A DNA stretch of 64,000 nucleotides from Fibrobacter sp. Lineage in GTDB: Bacteria > Fibrobacterota > Fibrobacteria > Fibrobacterales > Fibrobacteraceae. This document shows, in pieces, positions 1 to 6,736 of this stretch. Where the stretch lies: assembly GCA_024398815.1 (NCBI GenBank), contig JAKSIL010000009.1:33517-97516 (forward strand), in the 5' to 3' direction. The position numbers and the translations under genes were made by a program. Numbering within the stretch: position 1 is the first letter of the stretch; each line of letters starts with the position of its first letter. A model generated the notes under the pieces. It worked only from the letters and a program-made list of their open reading frames with translations, did not search any database and was not told the DNA's origin.

Positions 1-120
1 ATCTTCAGGCGAAGACTCATTCCCGTCCGGAGGCGAGATAGAATCGTCGCCATCGTCGCCACAGGCATCAAGAAGCACCATGACGAACACAAACAGTATA
101 AGACATGCAAATTTTTTCAT
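1..120 (-). CDS. Lipoprotein, N-terminal fragment
   Basis: The gene runs off the left edge, so only the first 40 codons are visible. They begin with MKKF, continue with a hydrophobic stretch and reach LLDAC, which fits a lipobox with the lipid-carrying Cys at residue 20. After it comes an Asp/Gly-rich linker (GDDGDD) and then Ser/Pro. This is the usual start of an exported, membrane-anchored lipoprotein. A GGAAGG ribosome site lies about 8 bases upstream of the ATG, behind an AT-rich TATAAT-like stretch near 135-145. The function cannot be read from what is present. Confidence 0.75.
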   Translation of the reverse strand, partial: MKKFACLILFVFVMVLLDACGDDGDDSISPPDGNESSPED

Positions 121-260
121 AAAAAAGCCTTCCTGTATAATATAATGTACCTAAATTCCACAACAACGTCAATCTGCTTAAAAACATTGCCTTATGTTCG
201 CGCATTTTATGGTGCAAAAGTCCGGTATCAGGCGTTTGTCCCCGATTTTCAGGGAATCTC

Positions 261-1268
261 CTATGCTTTATACGAAGCGATCTTTTCGCGAAGTTCCAAA
301 AAGTTGTCGAAGTCGCTTTTCAGATTTGCAAGTTCTTTCCGCTTGAAGAGTTTGTATTCGCGTTGCGCTTTTTCCATGGCGTCTTCGTGAGAAATCTTGC
401 CGTTGCCTTCGAGGAGTTTCCGCTGACTCATGACAATTTGGTTGTCGAGGGCGTCTATCCAGTCCTGCATGCGCATTTGCTTTTCGTCCAGGGCTTGCAA
501 TTCTGCAAAATCCAGGAACTGTGAAACCATCAGGTTCAAACGCTGCAATTCTTTTTCTGACAGATAATTCTTCGCGATTTTTACATCGTCTTCGGTAACG
601 TAGTTTCCCTTGAAGTTTGTCATGCCGACAAACGGTTTTTCGCTATCCACACGTTCGTAAATCAGCTCCGCTGCTGTATGCTCGTGAACGGCATAGTGCA
701 ATTTGTTCTGCACGGTTGCAAAAAAGTCCAGCGTAATCTTTTTTCGCGGATCGTAATCTATGGCGGTGGCGTAAATGTCTGTCACCTGCTGATAAAAATT
801 TCGTTCAGATGAACGGATGTCGCGAATGCGCTGGAGCAGTTCCTTGAAATAGCGGTTGCGGCCATTTTTCAATCGATCGTCATCCAGTGCAAAACCCTTT
901 TGGATGAATTCATGCAGGCGCGTTGTGGCCCATGTCCTGAAGCGAGTCGCCACCGGGGATTGCACGCGATAGCCGATGGCGATGATGATATCGAGATTGT
1001 AATGTGCAATTTCGCGTTGAACATTCCGCTTACCTTCTTGCCGAACTAACAAGAAATCCTTGTGAGTTGACTCGCGAGGCAATTCGCCGTCCTTATAAAT
1101 ATTATCGATATGGAGACTAACGTTTTGTTGCGTTGTCTCGTAGAGTTCCGCAAGTTGGACCTGGGTCACCCAAACATCTTCGTCGGCGAAACGGACAGAT
1201 ACATTTGTCTTACCGTTTTCATCTTTGTACAGCAATATGGAATTATCTTCAGGACGGGCTTCTTTCAT
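261..1268 (-). CDS. RhuM-family protein
   Basis: 335 aa. The N-terminal part has the RhuM pattern: VWVTQVQLAELYETT (about residues 32-46), NIYKDGELPRE (56-66) and HYNLDIIIAIGYRVQS (89-104). The last motif is the hallmark of the virulence RhuM family, whose biochemical role is not established; members are common in pathogenicity islands and near restriction or toxin loci. The C-terminal half is helical and charged and is more variable in this family. The gene looks intact. It lies beside a repeat-flanked surface gene, and a broken copy of the same family sits at 4218-4370, so this is an accessory region. The ribosome site upstream of the ATG is weak. Confidence 0.8.
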   Translation of the reverse strand: MKEARPEDNSILLYKDENGKTNVSVRFADEDVWVTQVQLAELYETTQQNVSLHIDNIYKDGELPRESTHKDFLLVRQEGKRNVQREIAHYNLDIIIAIGYRVQSPVATRFRTWATTRLHEFIQKGFALDDDRLKNGRNRYFKELLQRIRDIRSSERNFYQQVTDIYATAIDYDPRKKITLDFFATVQNKLHYAVHEHTAAELIYERVDSEKPFVGMTNFKGNYVTEDDVKIAKNYLSEKELQRLNLMVSQFLDFAELQALDEKQMRMQDWIDALDNQIVMSQRKLLEGNGKISHEDAMEKAQREYKLFKRKELANLKSDFDNFLELREKIASYKA

Positions 1269-1376
1269 ATATACAAATGTACACTAAAACAAAGGCTGTG
1301 TCAAGACGAAACGTATGGTCGGGACTGGCTAGCTTTTCAAGCGAGCTGTTGCCGAGCATGGTCTGCTGTTCGGCGC

Positions 1377-1413
1377 GGAAACCAGGGGCTTCATCTATGG
1401 CGACTGGAAAAAT
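1377..1413 (+). repeat. 37-bp direct repeat, copy 1
   Basis: This stretch matches 3955-3991 at 36 of 37 positions; the one difference is G against A in the middle. Both copies lie on the plus strand and bracket the 53-aa peptide gene and the surface-protein gene. In this copy the plus-strand reading frame gives ETRGFIYGDWKN followed directly by a stop, and the same 12 residues are read in copy 2. It is therefore probably a scrap of the same protein-coding sequence. Confidence 0.85.
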
Positions 1414-1574
1414 TAAGAGTGGTTATTCGGGTCTAATACAACTACGCTATTGACATCGTTATGTGAAATAGATCCATGGTAATAACCGTCGTTGTCGCTG
1501 CTTTGAAGCAGATTTGCACGGGACTTGAGCTTGATTTCCTTTATTTTCGGAGTCTTGTATTCTTTCTTCTGCAT
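1413..1574 (-). CDS. Small peptide, 53 aa, variable-tail family
   Basis: The ATG at 1574 is chosen because GGGGA sits 6 bases before it; a longer frame starting at 1613 lacks support. The peptide is MQKKEYKTPK at the start, then a Lys-rich segment ending in ANLLQSS, then a short acidic and aromatic tail (DNDGYYHG) with no cysteine. The pattern of basic leader (YKTPKIKEIKLK), a LLQS-type turn and a variable tail resembles the many small uncharacterised ORFs next to surface proteins in Bacteroidota and Fibrobacterota. It begins 13 bases after the stop of the surface-protein gene, so the two are probably co-transcribed. Its stop codon abuts the end of repeat copy 1. Function unknown. Confidence 0.6.
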   Translation of the reverse strand: MQKKEYKTPKIKEIKLKSRANLLQSSDNDGYYHGSISHNDVNSVVVLDPNNHS

Positions 1575-1587
1575 ATTGTTCCCCTTT

Positions 1588-3768
1588 TTACTTGACAATG
1601 ACTTTCTTTCCATTATTGTAGTAGGTTCCCTTGATGGTAGGCTTTTTGTTGCCGAGGAAACGGCCGTTCAGGTCGAACCAGCGATTTTCTGCGGAGCGGA
1701 ACTCACCGGTGCGGGTGTTGATGGTTCCGATGACCGTTGTACCCTCTTCGCCCCTGATGACCACATCCATGGATTCAGGGAGTTCATCGATACTTGCGAC
1801 GGCTGGAGCCGCCTTGAACTGTGCGGGAGCCATACTGCGAGATTCTCCAGAGTTACCCCCTGCATAATACAGGTAGGCGCGTAAGGGCTTTGCAGAGGCG
1901 TTGTAGGCAAGCCTAACAAACTGTCCGATACTAGCTCCGTCACGTTCTTCGGCAGCAAAGCCATAGACCCTGCCAAGTTCAGAATTGCCATCTTTCCAGA
2001 CCTTGTATTCATAGGTGCCGCGAAGTTCCCAGCCATTCTTAGTTACAGAACAATCCACATCATCGTCAATAGGTCGCAGAGCTATATCCCCACTAAAGGA
2101 AACAGTATTCTTCATAACATGAATCAGGTACGGTGTATTGGGTCTAATTTCCGATACAGGCGTGACAGACACGTTCCAGCTGTCATTTGCGAAAGAGACT
2201 CCGTCCAGTTCATAGAATTCGGCTTCATCGACCTCAATCTCCTCGAAATAAAAGGGAAGAACGATTGTGGAATATCCCTGTCGAGCAAAGTTTCTGTTCA
2301 GGTTCACCCTTTGCACACGAATCTTTTCGGGAATAGACCAGGGGATGTCGGAATCACCGTCAATAGTCGCTTCAACCTCATTAATTCCATCATTGTACAC
2401 ACAAACCGCACCATAACAAACAGTTTTCTGCTGGAAGTTCACTGTCAACTCATTGTCCTTGGCATCCGCTAGAACAGTCCATTCGCGTTCAGCAGGTGCG
2501 TTAAAATCATCATCCCAATCGGTAAACCTGTAATCCTCATCCGGCTCCGCGGTAAGGGTAAGTACTGTACCAACAGGGTAGAATTCGTCGGGATCGTAGC
2601 CACTTACAGAACCGTCGCCAACCACGGTCACATCAACACGAACCGGCACCTGAATTTCAACACTCTCTGCGGCACCAAACCAGTTATCGCTTTCCTCGAC
2701 CTTATAGTAAACCGTATAATCGCCGCCTTTATCCGCACAAGGAATATTTTCCGAGTAATCATCATCATCATCTAAACTGTAAAGCATCGTTCCAAAGTTC
2801 GTAGATCCGGCGGTAACAAGCGCGACACATGTACCAGCGAACTTCGGATTGGCAGAAGTCGGGGGTTCAACTGTAGGCGTAGCCTTCGTGATATTAAAGG
2901 ATTTTGAAACAGAACCGAACTCCGCATAATCGCCCTTGAATGTAACCGTAACAGTTGCAGAAGAGCCAACATTTACATTGTTGGTATATGAATATTCATA
3001 ATCAACACCTTCGGTGAAATTAAGAGAACCTAATGAAACCGTTGGCTTTGGTGTAATTGCTTCCCCTGTATATGTCTGAGCCTCGACATCAAAAGCTGGG
3101 ATTCCTATATATATGATTTTACGTTCTCCATTTTCAATAATGTTGAAATAATCCTTTTTGCTTTCAGACACATCAGTATTATCGTGCATATAGATAATAT
3201 CTTTTCCAACACTCGAAGCATCCACCATGTCAACAGCGTCATATATTGTTATCGAACCAATCTCCCTCGTGCAATCAGGATCCGTATAACCCGTACCTAT
3301 GCCATCGGCATCCTTGCCGCCTATTGCCTTTACCACTCCGCCTTTAATGATAATGTTTCCAATTTTTGCGAGTTCTGGGTCGCTATCCATACACATTCCA
3401 GTTCCAATTCCCGCACCCGATTCTCCACCGGTCGCTGTTAGCGAGCCGTCGCCACTGATGGTGAGCGTTGTACCGCTGCTACCGATTTGAATGCCCGCTT
3501 TTTGACTTGCACCCGTCACGATATTTTCATCCACAAGAATAATTGTCGCGGAACCCTCACATATAACGCCTCCGTTAACCGTAGCGTTAGAAAGTGTTAC
3601 CGTTGCACCATCGGCAATGGTGACTGTACCTGAGGTTTCGCCGATTAAAACGTCTCCGTCTTCGACGCTATAATTGGTACTGCCCGAAAGAGTGATATCA
3701 TCGGCAAGGGCATTCGTTGAAAGCAGGACGATGGCTGCGGTTAATGAAGCCAGTATGTGTTGTTTCAT
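1588..3768 (-). CDS. Secreted beta-helix surface protein
   Basis: 726 aa from the ATG at 3768, which is preceded by an AAAGAAAG purine run and starts a clean signal peptide (MKQHILASLTAAIVLL, cleavage near NALA). A longer frame to 3906 adds residues with no export signal. Residues about 23-190 hold repeated short strands (TVTIADGATVTLSNATVNGG type) of a right-handed beta-helix. They are followed by an MBG-like immunoglobulin domain (around YTGEAITPKPTV), an InlB-type B-repeat (GDGSVSGYDPDEFYPVGTVL) and a C-terminal segment ending WFDLNGRFLG...GTYYNNGKKVIVK. That ending resembles sorting or anchoring tails of surface proteins in this group. It is probably an adhesin or carbohydrate-contacting protein; the ligand is unknown. 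Confidence 0.75.
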   Translation of the reverse strand: MKQHILASLTAAIVLLSTNALADDITLSGSTNYSVEDGDVLIGETSGTVTIADGATVTLSNATVNGGVICEGSATIILVDENIVTGASQKAGIQIGSSGTTLTISGDGSLTATGGESGAGIGTGMCMDSDPELAKIGNIIIKGGVVKAIGGKDADGIGTGYTDPDCTREIGSITIYDAVDMVDASSVGKDIIYMHDNTDVSESKKDYFNIIENGERKIIYIGIPAFDVEAQTYTGEAITPKPTVSLGSLNFTEGVDYEYSYTNNVNVGSSATVTVTFKGDYAEFGSVSKSFNITKATPTVEPPTSANPKFAGTCVALVTAGSTNFGTMLYSLDDDDDYSENIPCADKGGDYTVYYKVEESDNWFGAAESVEIQVPVRVDVTVVGDGSVSGYDPDEFYPVGTVLTLTAEPDEDYRFTDWDDDFNAPAEREWTVLADAKDNELTVNFQQKTVCYGAVCVYNDGINEVEATIDGDSDIPWSIPEKIRVQRVNLNRNFARQGYSTIVLPFYFEEIEVDEAEFYELDGVSFANDSWNVSVTPVSEIRPNTPYLIHVMKNTVSFSGDIALRPIDDDVDCSVTKNGWELRGTYEYKVWKDGNSELGRVYGFAAEERDGASIGQFVRLAYNASAKPLRAYLYYAGGNSGESRSMAPAQFKAAPAVASIDELPESMDVVIRGEEGTTVIGTINTRTGEFRSAENRWFDLNGRFLGNKKPTIKGTYYNNGKKVIVK

Positions 3769-3844
3769 ATTTCTTTCTTTGTTTAAGGCTTTGGCTTGAT
3801 TGATTATAACGTTGTGGGAAAAAATAAATTTGTTGAAAATATAG

Positions 3845-4147
3845 TCAAAAGTCGTAAGTAACATTGCTGGCGATGCCGCGAAATCGGTCTTTATTCTTGA
3901 TTTCAAGTATTACAAGCTTGGAATAAAGAACAGTACGCAATTTTTGCCTGGCATGGAAACCAGAGGCTTCATCTATGGCGACTGGAAAAATGTCGATGGG
4001 GCACAAGCTGATGGTAACCGCCCTTACCACAAAATCGCCTGCATTTGCCTCGACATGAAATCCGTCATGCGCAATTACCACCGGAACGAAAACGCGCAAT
4101 ACGCCCTGGCGGAAACTGTGAAACTATCCGCAGTACGTGCAAAATAA
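3845..4147 (+). pseudogene. C-terminal remnant of an unknown protein
   Basis: An open frame of 100 codons begins right after an in-frame stop at 3842 and has no credible start or ribosome site. The translation looks like real protein: SVFILDFKYYKLG, then ETRGFIYGDWKN, then NRPYHKIACICLDMKSV. The D-x-K pattern in FILDFKYY is reminiscent of PD-(D/E)XK nuclease cores, such as LlaJI-type restriction enzymes, but the match is short and this is only a guess. It contains repeat copy 2 and is likely the tail of a gene whose front was lost. Confidence 0.4.
3955..3991 (+). repeat. 37-bp direct repeat, copy 2
   Basis: Pairs with 1377-1413 (36 of 37 identical, same orientation, 2,578 bases apart). Here the frame continues past the repeat for another 52 codons, so this copy sits inside the longer remnant and copy 1 looks like the shorter derivative. 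Confidence 0.85.
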
Positions 4148-4217
4148 ATTATCACGCAAAAAAAATGTTAAGGGCTCGTGTGCAAAGACCTTGATTCGTC
4201 AAACAACCGTTTTTACT

Positions 4218-4370
4218 TTATGCTAAATTACCTATTTGCTTTTGGCAAATAACAATTTGTACGGTCAGTATCAAACGGACGAAAGGGACCTCTCTTGCCC
4301 CTTCTTTTTGAACTATAAAGAATTTCTTTATAGTTGCCTCTTTCGGCAATTCGCCATCTTTGTAGAACGA
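4218..4370 (-). pseudogene. RhuM-family gene remnant
   Basis: A 50-codon frame reads FYKDGELPKEATIKKFFIVQ then KEGAREV. It aligns with the RhuM motif NIYKDGELPRESTHKDFLLV in the intact gene at 261-1268. After REV the reading departs from the family and stops at 4218-4220. Upstream the same frame is closed and the rest of the N-terminal half is missing. It is a decayed fragment on the same strand as the intact gene. Confidence 0.65.
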
Positions 4371-4429
4371 ATACGTCATCGACAAAGATTACGACATGAA
4401 TCTTCGCCATAAGATTGGGCAGTTCCAGC

Positions 4430-4484
4430 GAGAAACAAAAACCAGGAAGGCCATTCAACAGACTTTTGTAAGCCCTTCCGGCCA
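4430..4484 (-). terminator. Possible terminator of priA
   Basis: Read on the minus strand, GGAAGG (4474-4479) pairs with CCTTCC (4445-4450) across a loop of about 23 bases, with partial extension of the stem, and is followed by TGGTTTTTGTTT. It lies 18 bases past the priA stop. The long loop makes this a moderate call. Confidence 0.4.
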
Positions 4485-4501
4485 GTATTGAACGACTCGC
4501 C

Positions 4502-6589
4502 CTACTCTATTTCCACTTTTATTTCAACACCCATCACCCAGGGCTTCGGGCTGTTGACAATCGGCGAAAACACTCGGCGAACGTTTGCGAGGTCGTTCGT
4601 CTTGATGTAAAGTTTCAACCAGTACACATTTTGCACCACGGGGATGAACGCTTCCACGGGGCCTTGCACCATCAGGGATTTTTCGCTACGGCAAATGTCG
4701 CCGAGGCGCTTGAGCGTCTGCTGCAAAAGCGATTCGTCCTTGGAGCCGACATTCACTTCGACGAGTTTGCAGAACGGCGGGTACAGAGCGTCGCTGCGGT
4801 CGGCGAGTTCCTTTTTCGCGAAGCCGTCGTAATCGTGGCGGATGGCGAACTGCATCACAGGTTCATTCGGGTTGAGCGTCTGGATGAACACCTTGCCGCC
4901 CTGCCCCACGCGGCCTGCACGGCCAGCCGTCTGGCTCAACAGCTGGTACAAGCGTTCCGTATTGCGGAAGTCCGGGAATCCGAGGCCCGAATCGGCACCC
5001 ACAACGCCCACGAGGCTCACGCCCGGAAAATCGTGGCCCTTCGCGACCATCTGCGTCCCGAGCAAGATATTGTATTCGCACTTGCGGAAGGAATCGAGAA
5101 TCTTTTCAACGGCGCCCACATTCTGCGTGGTATCGCGGTCCATGCGCACTACTTTCGCAGAAGGAATCCATTCGAGAATTTCCTCTTCAAGTTTTTCAAT
5201 GGCGCCACCCACGAACTCGTAGGTTTCGGCACCGCATTCATGGCAAGGCGAATCCACGGGATAAAGCACACCGCAGTAATGGCACATCAACGAGCCATAC
5301 TGTTTATGATAAACTAACGGGACATGGCAATGTTTGCAATAAAGAGTTTCGCCGCATTCGGAACAGACGCGAATCTTGGAATACCCGCGACGGTTCATCA
5401 ACACAATCGCCTGGTTCCCGGCCATGATGCATTCCGAAAGCGCATCGCGCAAGTCGGGCGAAAGAAGAATTCCCTTCTGCTGCCTCACCTTCCCCATGTC
5501 GACGACTTTCACTTGCGGGAGCGGAGCCGAAGTCGCGCGGTTCTTGAGCGTAAGGCGTTTGAGGTTCCCGGCCTCAGCATTGCGGAAAGTTTCAAGCGAA
5601 GGGGTCGCACTTCCAAGAACAACGAGCGCGCCATACTTATGCGCCAGGTGGAAAGCGAGTTCGCGCGTGTGGTAGCGCGGAGCCGGATCCTGTTGCTTGA
5701 ACGAGGAATCGTGTTCTTCGTCGAGAATCACCACGTCAAAATCGAACGGAGCAAGAATCGCACTGCGCGTCCCGAGAACAACACGCGCATCGCCCGTCAG
5801 CACGGAGACATAAGCCTCGCGGCGCTTCGGTGCAGAAAGGGCCGAATGCAAAACGCGCACGGGCACCTGCAAAAAATCTTCAAAACGCTTGGACGTCTGC
5901 GGAGTAAGGCCAATTTCAGGAACGAGGATAAGCACGCGCAATCCGCGCTTCAAGGCTTCGTACGCCAGTTCCTGGTAAACTCGCGTCTTGCCGGAACCCG
6001 TCACGCCATGCAATAGCGTACCGCGGAAACCCTTTCCGTCCAAGTCCGCAACCAGGGAATCAAGCGCCACCTTCTGCTCATCCGTCAAGGCCGGTGCCTC
6101 GGGATGCGGCGGGATTTCTTCATTCTCGAGCGCAGCGCCATCATCGTCACAGTCTACTTCCAACTTCCTACTGTCTACTGCGCTTCGCGCTTCTAAAACC
6201 GCATCCAGGTACTTTTCAATTTCTGCAGGCCAGAACACGTCCAGAGCCTTCATGGGCGTGCTTACATAATAACGAGAAACCCATTCGAGGGCGTCCATGA
6301 AGCGTTCGCCGAACACGTACCCCGACGCATGCGGATAAGCACACCGCACGTCAAAGTTCGGGCGTTCCGTAAGGACCTTTGAAACCACAGCCAGGGCAGG
6401 CTTTTTCCTTGTGGCAAGTTGCACCCAAACCACGCTTCCGCGTTCCACTTGCATCCCCTGAGGGACGCCATAAGTGAATACCGACGGGGCCTGGGGGATG
6501 TACACTTCGCAAAAACGGTCAAGGCTCACCGCCTTGATTTTTGCCCGAATTTGCTCTGGGGCCTCCGTCTTTGGTACTCTTTTTGCCAT
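4502..6589 (-). CDS. priA: Primosomal protein N' (replication restart helicase PriA)
   Basis: 695 aa, close to the usual PriA size. The N-terminal DNA-binding domain covers about residues 20-125. The helicase core has Walker A GVTGSGKT at 195-202, a DEEHD Walker B box, and the late motifs GTQMVAKGHDFPGV and QTAGRAGR. Between the two helicase lobes is the zinc-binding insert with CSECGETLYCKHC and CHYCGVLYPVDSPCHECG, giving eight cysteines as in active PriA. The protein reloads the replicative helicase at stalled forks. It is transcribed alone, divergently from the DUF349 gene, from the 147-base AT-rich gap 6590-6736. Confidence 0.95.
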   Translation of the reverse strand: MAKRVPKTEAPEQIRAKIKAVSLDRFCEVYIPQAPSVFTYGVPQGMQVERGSVVWVQLATRKKPALAVVSKVLTERPNFDVRCAYPHASGYVFGERFMDALEWVSRYYVSTPMKALDVFWPAEIEKYLDAVLEARSAVDSRKLEVDCDDDGAALENEEIPPHPEAPALTDEQKVALDSLVADLDGKGFRGTLLHGVTGSGKTRVYQELAYEALKRGLRVLILVPEIGLTPQTSKRFEDFLQVPVRVLHSALSAPKRREAYVSVLTGDARVVLGTRSAILAPFDFDVVILDEEHDSSFKQQDPAPRYHTRELAFHLAHKYGALVVLGSATPSLETFRNAEAGNLKRLTLKNRATSAPLPQVKVVDMGKVRQQKGILLSPDLRDALSECIMAGNQAIVLMNRRGYSKIRVCSECGETLYCKHCHVPLVYHKQYGSLMCHYCGVLYPVDSPCHECGAETYEFVGGAIEKLEEEILEWIPSAKVVRMDRDTTQNVGAVEKILDSFRKCEYNILLGTQMVAKGHDFPGVSLVGVVGADSGLGFPDFRNTERLYQLLSQTAGRAGRVGQGGKVFIQTLNPNEPVMQFAIRHDYDGFAKKELADRSDALYPPFCKLVEVNVGSKDESLLQQTLKRLGDICRSEKSLMVQGPVEAFIPVVQNVYWLKLYIKTNDLANVRRVFSPIVNSPKPWVMGVEIKVEIE

Positions 6590-6736
6590 CGTAAGGGTAA
6601 AGATAGGTAATCAGCACCCAAATTACCCCCTTTTAATTGCCAAAAAACCAATATTTTCTTAAACGTATTTAAATCTTTTTATTTAGATTATCATACACGA
6701 ACCCCAAAAGGGTCCGCCTACCTATTGGAGATACCT

